Source: an uncultured Lachnospiraceae bacterium
Lineage (GTDB): Bacteria > Bacillota > Clostridia > Lachnospirales > Lachnospiraceae
NCBI GenBank assembly: GCA_910577065.1
Contig: CAJTLD010000001.1
Span: forward strand, 33,145-59,117
DNA: 25,973 nt
Reading direction: 5' to 3'
A program made the position numbers and the translations under genes. Of the stretch, positions 15,068-22,957 are shown one piece after another; the stretch's first letter is position 1; each line of letters opens with the position of its first letter. The notes below the pieces were generated by a model, which did not search any database, was not told where the DNA came from, and saw only the letters and a list, made by a program, of their open reading frames with translations.

Positions 15068-16285
15068 TTATTCTCCTGTGTATGGCGCATACGGGATATA
15101 AATCTTGTTTGCAACATTCTCAGAGATATTGTAAGAATCTGTTCCATCCATTAATTCCTTGCCGGATGCAGAATTCTGTGTCAAAAATGCGATGCATTCC
15201 GCCATACCTTCTGCGTCCTGCTTAATGGTACCAATCATCTTGCCGTCAGCAATAAGCTGTTTTGCAGCGTCTGTTGCGTCAACGCCGAATACCGGAATCG
15301 TCTTTGAAGTTCCGTCGCCAAGGTTATAGCCCTTGTCGTTCAATGCGGAAATAACGCCTTCTGCCATACCGTCGTTGTTGCAGATAACAAGCTCGATCAT
15401 GTTGTTATTGTCTTCGTTGTACTGGGAAAGGTTGGTTGTCATGAAAGTATTTGCTGCAGTAGCGCTCCAGTTTCCATCCTGGTCTACCTGGAATTTGTCG
15501 GAATTGCCGGCGTCAAAATACTCTAATTCCGGTTTGCCGCCATTTACTAATACGGCGTTGGCATCCTCTACGCCATACTGCGTACGATAAATAGCTTCTA
15601 CGTTACCCAACTGGCCCATCATCATAGCGTACTGAATCTTTCCGTCGCCATTTAAATCGACTTCATCAAAGTTTTCCATCAGGTAATTACCAATCATCTC
15701 ACCCTGCATATGGCCCGCTTCCGGAGCGTCTGTTCCTACGAATGCGCATTTGTCATAGCTGCCAAGAACCTGGCCTTCCTGATCGTCGCCCTCAACCGCA
15801 CGGTTGAAGAAAATAACCGGGATGCCTGCTGCGGACGCCTTGTCCACGATCTGCTGGGAAGCGTCTACTGCACCGGAGGTTACGATGTTTACGATTAACA
15901 GGTTTGCGCCTGTCTGGATAGCAGTATCAATCTGCTCGTTCTGTGTAGTCTGGTTGCTGTTTGCATCATAGTCCTGATAGGTGATGCCAAGTGAATCCAG
16001 TTTTGCATCCAATGCGGTACGAACGGATGAAATATACGTATCAGAGTACGTATAATAGAAAACGCCTACATTTGCATCACTTAAATCTGCTGATGCAGCA
16101 TCATCCTCCGGCGCATCCGCATCTGCATCTGCATCCGCATCTGCTTCAGTACCTGCGTTATTATTTGCGTCTGCCTCCGCATTGTTGTTATCTGCCGGGG
16201 CGTCATTGTTGCCATTGCCGCAGCCTGCGAACATAGATGCTGACATTGCAGCGCAAAGAAGCACTGCTACAAGTTTCTTTTTCAT
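15068..16285 (-). CDS. mglB: Galactose/glucose-binding lipoprotein MglB
   Basis: MglB captures sugar outside the membrane and delivers it to MglC. The 405-residue protein has a lipoprotein signal with lipobox FAGC (Cys22), then an acidic, Ala/Asp/Asn-rich spacer (25-68, with ADADADADADA) and a periplasmic-binding fold (70-405). The calcium loop D210-L-N212-G-D214-G-K216-I-Q218 matches the DxNxDxxxQ loop of E. coli galactose-binding protein. Further matches are FFNRAVEGD (159-167), W273 in NWSATAANT at the ring-stacking position, ICNNDGMAEG (301-310) and VFGVDATDAA. These favour galactose/glucose over ribose. The ATG at 16285 follows AGGAGGATATTAAAA; an in-frame ATG 11 codons upstream lies inside the leader hairpin and is unlikely. 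No chemoreceptor gene is nearby. Confidence 0.95.
   Translation of the reverse strand: MKKKLVAVLLCAAMSASMFAGCGNGNNDAPADNNNAEADANNNAGTEADADADADADAPEDDAASADLSDANVGVFYYTYSDTYISSVRTALDAKLDSLGITYQDYDANSNQTTQNEQIDTAIQTGANLLIVNIVTSGAVDASQQIVDKASAAGIPVIFFNRAVEGDDQEGQVLGSYDKCAFVGTDAPEAGHMQGEMIGNYLMENFDEVDLNGDGKIQYAMMMGQLGNVEAIYRTQYGVEDANAVLVNGGKPELEYFDAGNSDKFQVDQDGNWSATAANTFMTTNLSQYNEDNNNMIELVICNNDGMAEGVISALNDKGYNLGDGTSKTIPVFGVDATDAAKQLIADGKMIGTIKQDAEGMAECIAFLTQNSASGKELMDGTDSYNISENVANKIYIPYAPYTGE
16113..16144. repeat. GCATCN hexanucleotide repeat inside mglB
   Basis: Five imperfect copies of GCATC(C/T) (plus strand) encode alternating Ala-Asp in the spacer between the lipid anchor and the binding domain. 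The repeat could expand or contract in frame, changing tether length without loss of function. Confidence 0.75.
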
Positions 16286-16308
16286 TTTTAATATCCTCCT
16301 TTTTATGT

Positions 16309-16328
16309 AGCCCGGCATATACCGGGCT
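16309..16328. other. Hairpin in the mglB leader
   Basis: AGCCCGG (16309-16315) and CCGGGCT (16322-16328) form a perfect 7-bp stem. In the mglB mRNA it would begin about eight bases from the predicted 5' end and finish roughly ten bases before the ribosome site, a placement typical of 5' stabilising hairpins. On the plus strand the same stem is followed by TTTTT, so it would also stop antisense transcription; no plus-strand gene needs it. Confidence 0.6.
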
Positions 16329-16342
16329 TTTTTACAAAACGA

Positions 16343-16371
16343 ATTATAGCATACTGCTTTCCTTTTGACAA
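16343..16371 (-). promoter_or_regulatory. mglB: Sigma-A promoter of mglBAC
   Basis: On the minus strand TTGTCA (16366-16371) and TATAAT (16343-16348) are 17 bases apart, with TG one base before the -10 (extended -10). The predicted start is near 16336. A second perfect TATAAT within ATGCTATAATT lies at 16378-16383 but lacks a recognisable -35. The remaining region to 16495 is very A/T-rich and has an imperfect palindrome AAGACATGTTCTT at 16419-16431. I see no clear catabolite-response element. Confidence 0.85.
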
Positions 16372-16495
16372 GAAAAATTATAGCATATGACGAATTTTTT
16401 TTATAAAATTTTCCAATTAAGACATGTTCTTGTAAAATTTGCCCTGTTTTTTCTTTTTTCTTTATGCATTTTAACCAAATATTACAAATAGATCG

Positions 16496-17485
16496 TTAAT
16501 GCGACATTCCTTCACTGTATTTTACAATCAGAATCTCCACCGCAATCTTATCGTTGATCCGCCCGGTTTTTACGGCTTCTTCCAGCTCGGCTCCGTCTTT
16601 TAACGCCAAAAGCAGGCCCTGCCCCAAAAACCCCTTTGCCTGCGCCATATTTTTGCGGGCTGCAAATTCGGGAACTTTGATTTTCTGCGCAATTTCGGAT
16701 GCGCCGCATCCCTTTGCAGCCAGCTCTTTTGTCTCCGCCAGGATACGGAACTGCCGGATCAGCAGATATAAAATACGCATAGGGGCTTCTTTTAACGCCA
16801 GCAGATCCGAATACAGTTCCAAAGCTTTTGCCTGCCTGTGCCCGGCAATCGCATCCACCATTTCAAAAATCCTGTTTTCAAGCCGGGCGGTAACGACTGC
16901 CGCAACATCCGCCGTTTCAATGACATCGTTCCCCAGCGTATAACATAAAAGCTTTTCTAACTCCTTATCGATGTTGCCCATATCAAAGCCGGTCCTTGCA
17001 ATAAAAAACTGCATGGTGTCCCTGGTAATTTTTTTGTGTTCTTTTGCAAGGCGCCCTAATATCCAGCGCGTGATCAGGGCTTCCTTCTGAATCCCAAATT
17101 CAGCCGCCGCGCCCGCTTTCTTTGCCGCTTTAAACGCCTTTGTGCGTTTATCCACTTCTGATTCCACAAAAATCAGACAGGTACTTGGACTGATATCCGA
17201 AAGGTAATCTGTAATTTTGTCGTTGGAATTTTTAAAAAAGCCGCTGTCCTGCACCAAGATCACGCGCCTTTCCGCAAAAAAAGGAAGCGTTTCCGCCAAA
17301 TCAACCAGCCCGGCCGGCGATACGTCTTTTCCTTCAAAGGAAGAAACGTTCATCGTGTCCCCTTGCGCGGCCGCGGCGCGCATAAGCTTGTCACGGTACT
17401 GGTTTTTCAGATAGGTTTCTTCTCCATAGAGCAAGTAGCACTGCCGGAATGTCCCGTTTTTAATATCTTCATCAATCGTCTTCAT
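16496..17485 (-). CDS. holA: DNA polymerase III delta subunit (HolA)
   Basis: HolA is the clamp-loader subunit that opens the beta sliding clamp. The 329-residue protein has the family layout: an AAA+-like N-terminal domain beginning with the nearly invariant CYLLYGEETYLKNQY stretch (16-30), a middle helical domain with FDMGNIDKELEKLLCY (167-182), and a C-terminal collar domain with RILYLLIRQFRIL (237-249). As usual for delta, there is no functional Walker A. The ATG at 17485 overlaps the end of comEC by 14 bases and no strong ribosome site is visible, so translation is probably coupled to comEC. The comEC-holA order is common in Firmicutes. No clear terminator follows it before the mgl promoter region. 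Confidence 0.95.
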   Translation of the reverse strand: MKTIDEDIKNGTFRQCYLLYGEETYLKNQYRDKLMRAAAAQGDTMNVSSFEGKDVSPAGLVDLAETLPFFAERRVILVQDSGFFKNSNDKITDYLSDISPSTCLIFVESEVDKRTKAFKAAKKAGAAAEFGIQKEALITRWILGRLAKEHKKITRDTMQFFIARTGFDMGNIDKELEKLLCYTLGNDVIETADVAAVVTARLENRIFEMVDAIAGHRQAKALELYSDLLALKEAPMRILYLLIRQFRILAETKELAAKGCGASEIAQKIKVPEFAARKNMAQAKGFLGQGLLLALKDGAELEEAVKTGRINDKIAVEILIVKYSEGMSH

Positions 17486-19814
17486 ATTTGTATTTTAACA
17501 CAGGAAAGGATACGTCTTCAAGACGGATTCCGGTAATTTTTATCTGTCCCTGTTTTCCTGTTTCAAATACCTCTGCGCCCGCTTCCTTTAACCTCCCCAT
17601 AGCCGCTTTCCCAGGATGCCCGTAGGAATTAAAACGGGCGCATGAGACCACGGCAATTCCAGGCTTTTGAGCCAAAAGCAGCTCGCTGCCGTTTGAAGCG
17701 TCCGAACCGTGATGAGACGCTTTGTAGATATCCACGGGTGAAAAGCCCGGCGCCGCCGACAGCTTACGCTCCGTATCCCGGCCAATATCTCCGGCAAAAA
17801 ACGCGCTTAAGCCCGCGCGCTCAAATATAAGAGCAAGGGAATTTTCATTCCGATCCGGCGCGCCGTCTTTATTTCCGGGTGAAAGGCAGCGAATCCGCCA
17901 GCCGGCACGCCCTCTTATGGCGTCCCCCGGCTTCATAAATAAAATCGGGATGTTCTTTTCTTTCGCAGCCAAGGCAAGCTTCTGCCATGCTTCGTCTTTT
18001 GGCATATATTCCGCCGCCACAAGGCGTCGGATAGGATAACCGGACTCCATAACCTCGTACAGCCCGCTGATATGATCTGCGTCACAGTGGCTGACAAACC
18101 AGTAATCGATCCCGCGTATACCCCGGCTCTTTAAAAAAGGAAGAATCCGGTACGTTCCCACATTTTTTACGTCCGTGCTCCCGCCGTCGATAAATGCCGC
18201 CGTGCCGTCTCCGGCCGAAAGATAAATACCGTCCCCCTGCCCCACATCCAGAAAATCCAATTCAAATCCGGCCGGCTTTTGCGCCAGCAAAAGCAAAGCA
18301 AACGCCATGCCCGCCATACATGTCACAAGACGCTTTCTCCGCACATATTTTCGAAGCGCAAAAACAGTAAGCGCCGTACCATACCAGAGCACAATCCTTA
18401 TATGCGGCATCTTCCCGGTAACCAGAGCCGCAGACGGCAGTTTTAAAGCCGTACTGCAGACGGCGTCAAACATAAGCAGCGCCAAATGGCACGGGTATAG
18501 CAGCAGTTTCCCCGAAAACGGGACGAAACAGCCCAAAACGCCGCCCAATATCCCAAGTCCGAGCAGCGCGCCCATACAAGGCAGTATGATCAGATTCACA
18601 AATACGGAATACAGGGATATTTCATAAAAGTATTGGCACAAAACGGGAACGGTTAAAACCTGGATCCAAATACTGACCGCAAAGGTTTCACGGATTTTAA
18701 AAATTACCCCTTCCTCCCCATTGCCTTCCGATATTCCCTGCGCCATAATAACGCCTGCAACCGCCCCAAACGAAAGCAGATAACCCGCATGGCATAAAAG
18801 ACCGGGATTTTCCCCCGCCATCACGGCGGCCATAAACGCAAGCGCAGTCGGCCTGTCATAGCTTCTGCCCCGGTACCCCGCATACATCAAAAGCAAAAAC
18901 ATGCCGATCGCGCGGACAGCGGAAACACCAAACCCAATCAAGTTTCCATAAGCCAGTATTACGGCCGCCGCCATCCCGCCCGCACAAAAAAAAGACAGGC
19001 CGCGTTTTCTTAAAAACCGGTAAAACACCATGCCAATCAGTGAAATATGCAGGCCGGAAATGCTGTAAAAATGGCTGATTCCAGCCGCCTGGTACAACCT
19101 TTTACGCCCATCATCCATTCCGCTTTTATCCCCCAAAACCATCGCGGCAAGCACTCCCGCATCCGCTTTTGGCACGGCCTTTTGATAGCTTTCCAAAAGC
19201 TTCTCCCTGGCCAAAAAAAGCCATTCCCGAAACGCGTCCCGTTTTCCATGCACAGAGACCACACGTTCCCCCAGAACTTTAAAATCCGTTTTCAGGCTCT
19301 TATAGTATGCTTTTTCATCATAATTGCCTTCATTGAAAGGCCCCAAAAAAAGCTTGATATTTCCTTTTAATAAGAGAATTTCACCGATAGAATAATTCGG
19401 TTCTTCCAAACTGACTAAGACGTTACGACAGGAATACCGCTCTTTTCCAAGCTGCACCCCGCATCGTTTCAGATAATACAGATATGTTTCTTTTTTTGTT
19501 TCTTTCTTATAAATTATTCCCTGCAGCAGACACGCCGCATTATCCTTTAAGCGTTCTTCGTATGCTTTTGTAACCGCCCGGTCAAAATATCCGCGGCCGC
19601 TTCCCAAAAACACCGCGGCCGCCATTGCTGACAGCCAGAATATCCTGGCTGCGGCAGGCTTTTTTCCCGCACCGCCCAAACAGCGCCAAACGGAGTATGC
19701 CCAGGCAGCCCCGTAAAGCGCGGCGAGCCGCCAAAACAGCTCCCAGCCGTATTCTGCCGCGGCTATCCCAAGCACAAATCCTGCTGACAGGGAACATAAT
19801 TTTCGTTTGAACAA
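17472..19814 (-). CDS. comEC: ComEC/Rec2 DNA-uptake channel with metallo-beta-lactamase-like domain
   Basis: ComEC moves single-stranded DNA across the cytoplasmic membrane during natural transformation. The 780-residue protein has N-terminal membrane helices and an OB-like soluble part (1-190), the Competence domain with many helices (215-510, including AGISHFYSISGLHISLIG at 244-261), and a C-terminal MBL-like domain (517-770). The MBL motifs look intact: FLDVGQGDG (521-529), SHCDADH (575-581), AGDIGRD (674-680) and KASHHGSD (698-705), so nuclease activity is plausible. The start codon is TTG at 19814, ten bases after GGAGGGG. It starts 23 bases after the GerMN lipoprotein gene and overlaps holA. 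The length and completeness argue against decay. Confidence 0.95.
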   Translation of the reverse strand: MFKRKLCSLSAGFVLGIAAAEYGWELFWRLAALYGAAWAYSVWRCLGGAGKKPAAARIFWLSAMAAAVFLGSGRGYFDRAVTKAYEERLKDNAACLLQGIIYKKETKKETYLYYLKRCGVQLGKERYSCRNVLVSLEEPNYSIGEILLLKGNIKLFLGPFNEGNYDEKAYYKSLKTDFKVLGERVVSVHGKRDAFREWLFLAREKLLESYQKAVPKADAGVLAAMVLGDKSGMDDGRKRLYQAAGISHFYSISGLHISLIGMVFYRFLRKRGLSFFCAGGMAAAVILAYGNLIGFGVSAVRAIGMFLLLMYAGYRGRSYDRPTALAFMAAVMAGENPGLLCHAGYLLSFGAVAGVIMAQGISEGNGEEGVIFKIRETFAVSIWIQVLTVPVLCQYFYEISLYSVFVNLIILPCMGALLGLGILGGVLGCFVPFSGKLLLYPCHLALLMFDAVCSTALKLPSAALVTGKMPHIRIVLWYGTALTVFALRKYVRRKRLVTCMAGMAFALLLLAQKPAGFELDFLDVGQGDGIYLSAGDGTAAFIDGGSTDVKNVGTYRILPFLKSRGIRGIDYWFVSHCDADHISGLYEVMESGYPIRRLVAAEYMPKDEAWQKLALAAKEKNIPILFMKPGDAIRGRAGWRIRCLSPGNKDGAPDRNENSLALIFERAGLSAFFAGDIGRDTERKLSAAPGFSPVDIYKASHHGSDASNGSELLLAQKPGIAVVSCARFNSYGHPGKAAMGRLKEAGAEVFETGKQGQIKITGIRLEDVSFPVLKYKYEDD

Positions 19815-19837
19815 ACGGTTTTGTCCCCTCCTTATAT

Positions 19838-20758
19838 TTATTCTGCAACATAATCCAGATTTCGTTCATACAATTCATCCAGTGCAAAATTATCCCGGTA
19901 AATACCGCTTGTATCCCCGTTTACAGAAATCTGCACTTTATTAATCGAGGCAATTTCCGAAAGGGAATTGACAATCGAATATATAACAACCGGCTCTTCA
20001 ATCCCATAGTTCTGGTTCATAAAGCCCATATCCAGGCTGACGAAGCATACGCCGTCCGACACGGAGACGTTCATCAGCTTTGTACCTGCCGGAATCGCAG
20101 ACTGGGCCTTCTCGCTCCGCGGGCCTTGCAGCAACTGCTCCATCACCAGTTTTTCCAAAGAAATATTGCTGCTGTAGTGGACTTCCCGGGTTTCCACAAC
20201 CAGGCGGTTTCCTTCCTGATTGGCAAAATAAAGCGCCAAAGCCGCGGACTGTATAGAATTGATCTGCTGGCCCGGATTTTCTACAAAGCTGTCGTTTGCC
20301 ATTACGCCGACCGGATTTCCTTTGTTGTCGGAAAGCGGCGCGTCGCCCACAAAAAAGGAAAGGCATTCCACCCCGTCAATCTGCGTTAGGGTACGTACAA
20401 CCGCAGCTCTGGCAAGCGGCTCCATATACCGGTCTATCCCGCTGTATTCCGGGCTGAAATATAACGTAAGCAGCGTCTCTTCCAGCGTATAATCTATCAC
20501 CTTTACCTCTCCGGGAACAGGCTTTTGGTACTCTACGTCATCGGGATCGGAAAGGAGCTTTCCCATCAGTTCTTCTATCATCTGCCCTGTTTTTTTTGGA
20601 TCAGACTGCGGTTCATAGGATCTGGGAACGATCCTGGTACCCTCCTTATTCAGGTAATATACCTGATACCCGCTTTCTTCCTCTGTCCCCGCGCCGCACC
20701 CCGCGGCACACACCGCTAAGGCAAACAGCAGCAAGAAGCCAAAACGCCCTGCTCTCAT
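19838..20758 (-). CDS. Tandem-GerMN lipoprotein encoded with a two-component system
   Basis: This 306-residue lipoprotein has a signal peptide with lipobox AAGC (Cys21). Two GerMN (PF10646-type) domains follow, about 31-150 and 173-285; both show the pattern of a helix with repeated Leu, a PxG turn (VPGEVKVIDY, IPAGTKLMNV) and a beta strand ending in a DMGF/SPEY-like segment. GerM in Bacillus takes part in peptidoglycan remodelling and assembly of the SpoIIQ-AH channel in sporulation. Here the gene begins 12 bases after a sensor kinase gene, with AGGAGGG before its ATG. Gene order is therefore regulator, kinase, GerMN lipoprotein, as in actinobacterial MtrAB-LpqB. I infer that it may modulate the kinase at the membrane surface. 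A purely sporulation role is the alternative. Confidence 0.88.
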   Translation of the reverse strand: MRAGRFGFLLLFALAVCAAGCGAGTEEESGYQVYYLNKEGTRIVPRSYEPQSDPKKTGQMIEELMGKLLSDPDDVEYQKPVPGEVKVIDYTLEETLLTLYFSPEYSGIDRYMEPLARAAVVRTLTQIDGVECLSFFVGDAPLSDNKGNPVGVMANDSFVENPGQQINSIQSAALALYFANQEGNRLVVETREVHYSSNISLEKLVMEQLLQGPRSEKAQSAIPAGTKLMNVSVSDGVCFVSLDMGFMNQNYGIEEPVVIYSIVNSLSEIASINKVQISVNGDTSGIYRDNFALDELYERNLDYVAE

Positions 20759-20770
20759 TTCGTTTCCCTC

Positions 20771-22198
20771 CTATGGCGCAATATAAATCAGCGGTATACG
20801 GACGTTAAATATCGTCCCTTCGCCTTCCGTACTGAATACTTTGACCGCGCCGCGGTGCATCAGTATCGCATTCCTTGCAATAGCAAGCCCTAAGCCCGTA
20901 CCGCCAATTTCCCTGGAATGGGATTTATCCACCCGGTAAAACCGTTCAAAAATATGCTCTAATTCTTCTTCCGGAATGCCAATCCCACTGTCCTCTACTT
21001 TTACATAAAAATATTGGTGATCCGCATTTAAAGAAACATGCACCCAGCCGTCCGGTTTGTTGTATTTGATTCCGTTTTCCACCAGATTTGAAAGCGCAAG
21101 CGTAAGCTTGACCTCGTCTACTTCCGCGCTGACCGGACGGAAACTTTCCAGCACCAGTTCAATATGCTGTTTGCTTGCAATTGGGCGCAGCCTCTTTAAA
21201 ATCAATTCCAGCAGTTCATTGATATTTACGCTGGAAATATTTAAGCCTCCTGCCAGGCGATCCATTTTTACAAGCGAAAGCAGATCGTTGATGATTTTTG
21301 TTTCCCGGTCGATTTCATTTCCAATATCGCACATAAATTCCTTGTACAGTTCTAACGGAACGTCCTGCTGCCCGATAATAGAATCGGCCAGGACTTTCAT
21401 GGAAGCCAGAGGCGTCTTTAATTCGTGGGAAACGTTGGATACAAATTCCTCCCTTGACTCGTCAATAACTTTCATCCTGGCAAACAGCTGGTTAAATCGG
21501 ACGGAAATCACCTCTGTCTCAGTATAATTGTTTACGTTCAGTTCATCCTGGTACCCGTTTTGAATTTCCACAATTGCCGACGCCATTTTGCGAAAGGGAC
21601 GGATCAACAGACGCGCCAAAAACAGGGAGGCCAGTATCACCAGCATAATACTGGAAAGCTCTATAATCCTCGCGCTGTTTTCCAGGTAATCCCGGTTCAT
21701 TAAGATACTGTCCGTAGAAACGCTGACTAACAACACGCCTGCGGTTTCTTTGCTTTCCGGCTTCAAGAGGGGAATCGTCATTTCAATATAGCCGTTCTCC
21801 GCATCATGTTTGGAAATCTCTTCTCCCCGGAAACTGCGCATCACCTCTTCCGATACAATCGTCTTGCCTTCGTCTAAAGCGTACGTATCTTTGATAATCT
21901 TAAACGTACTGTCAATCACCATAATCCGGCCGTCATATATATTGGAAAGCTGCTTTAACTGGGAATTGATAAGTTCCGAACCCGGATCGTCCAGATAGCC
22001 GTTTAAGAGGATCTGGTTTGCCAGAAGCTTTGCCTGGCTTAAGACGTCTATACTCCGGTTAGATACGGCCTTTTTCCCGTAGGAACTTAGCATCCCGATC
22101 CGAAGCGCCGCCTGGGGCGCAATACCGATAATCAGAAATAATAAAAACAACCGGATTTTTAACGATTTAAAGAAATTTCGGAATCTTTTCCTGGACAT
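20771..22198 (-). CDS. Membrane sensor histidine kinase (HAMP-HisKA-HATPase)
   Basis: The 475-residue kinase has a membrane helix at about 14-34, an extracytoplasmic sensor region of about 140 residues (36-175), a second helix (178-198), a HAMP domain (197-248), HisKA with H258 in FVSNVSHELKTPLASM, and an HATPase domain with N371 in NLVENGIKYN, G1 box EDSGIGIP (402-409) and G2 box GGTGLGLA (432-439). All catalytic motifs are intact. The HAMP-to-HisKA linkage is direct, without the PAS domain found in WalK. AAGGTG precedes the ATG. It lies 60 bases after its response regulator gene and 12 bases before the GerMN lipoprotein gene. The signal is unknown; the extracellular domain and lipoprotein partner suggest the cell envelope. 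Confidence 0.95.
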   Translation of the reverse strand: MSRKRFRNFFKSLKIRLFLLFLIIGIAPQAALRIGMLSSYGKKAVSNRSIDVLSQAKLLANQILLNGYLDDPGSELINSQLKQLSNIYDGRIMVIDSTFKIIKDTYALDEGKTIVSEEVMRSFRGEEISKHDAENGYIEMTIPLLKPESKETAGVLLVSVSTDSILMNRDYLENSARIIELSSIMLVILASLFLARLLIRPFRKMASAIVEIQNGYQDELNVNNYTETEVISVRFNQLFARMKVIDESREEFVSNVSHELKTPLASMKVLADSIIGQQDVPLELYKEFMCDIGNEIDRETKIINDLLSLVKMDRLAGGLNISSVNINELLELILKRLRPIASKQHIELVLESFRPVSAEVDEVKLTLALSNLVENGIKYNKPDGWVHVSLNADHQYFYVKVEDSGIGIPEEELEHIFERFYRVDKSHSREIGGTGLGLAIARNAILMHRGAVKVFSTEGEGTIFNVRIPLIYIAP

Positions 22199-22258
22199 TT
22201 GGCACCTTAATTTATCTTTCTTAAATAAACTGCAGGCAACGTTACCCCAAAGGTACCG

Positions 22259-22948
22259 TTATGCCTGATAATAATACCCGACGCCCCACTTTGTATGGAC
22301 GTATTTGGGTTCGCTCGGATTACTTTCAATTTTTTCACGCATCCGCCTGACGTGGACGTCCACCGTACGCACGTCCCCCGGGTATTCATACCCCCAGACC
22401 AGGTTTAACAGACGTTCCCTGCTGTATACTTTGTTGGGATTGGTTACCAGAAGTTCAAGCAAATCAAACTCTTTTGCCGTCAGGTTGATTTCACGATCCT
22501 TTACAAACAGCCGCCTGCTCTCACAGTCCATCTTCAAATCGCCGCTTTCAAGCACGGACGGTTTTTCCTGTTTGGGCTTGCCTGCGGCTACCCGGCGCAT
22601 AATTGCCCGGATCCGCGCTTTGACTTCCAGGATATTGAATGGCTTCGTAATGTAGTCGTCCGCACCGTATTCTAATCCCAGTATTTTATCCATGTCGTCT
22701 CCCTTTGCCGTCAACATGACAATCGGCACGCTTGAAAACTCACGGATATGCTGGCACACGGTAAACCCGTCCATCTTCGGCAGCATCACATCCAAAAGGA
22801 TCAGATCGTATTCCTGATCCGAAGCCATGCGCAGCGCCTCTTCGCCGTCATACGCGCATGTCACTTCCATACCGTCCTGCTCCAAACTGAAACGGATTCC
22901 TTTTACGATTAACTTTTCATCATCTACTACAAGAACTTTTTTTGCCAT
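22259..22948 (-). CDS. OmpR/PhoB-family response regulator
   Basis: The 229-residue protein has a receiver domain (1-118) with acidic pair D9/D10, phosphoacceptor D53 in LILLDVMLP, T80 and K102, and a winged-helix DNA-binding domain (132-228) with LTAKEFDLLELLVTNPNKV and RTVDVHVRRMREKI as the recognition region. It most resembles the WalR/PhoP/ResD group by eye; membership cannot be fixed without phylogeny. Its partner is surely the next gene, the HAMP kinase. AGGTG precedes the ATG at 22948 and it starts nine bases after the ComEA-like gene, which places the DNA-uptake gene and the regulator on one transcript. Confidence 0.96.
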   Translation of the reverse strand: MAKKVLVVDDEKLIVKGIRFSLEQDGMEVTCAYDGEEALRMASDQEYDLILLDVMLPKMDGFTVCQHIREFSSVPIVMLTAKGDDMDKILGLEYGADDYITKPFNILEVKARIRAIMRRVAAGKPKQEKPSVLESGDLKMDCESRRLFVKDREINLTAKEFDLLELLVTNPNKVYSRERLLNLVWGYEYPGDVRTVDVHVRRMREKIESNPSEPKYVHTKWGVGYYYQA

Positions 22949-22957
22949 TTCAACACC

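Noticed and set aside
16309..16334. Plus-strand rho-independent terminator
   Set aside because: The stem plus T-run fits, but no plus-strand gene or promoter precedes it; the hairpin is better read as part of the mglB leader.
22199..22258. Regulatory structure in the 60-base gap between response regulator and kinase
   Set aside because: Only an imperfect GGTACC/GGGTAAC-type pairing without a T-run; not enough to call an attenuator.
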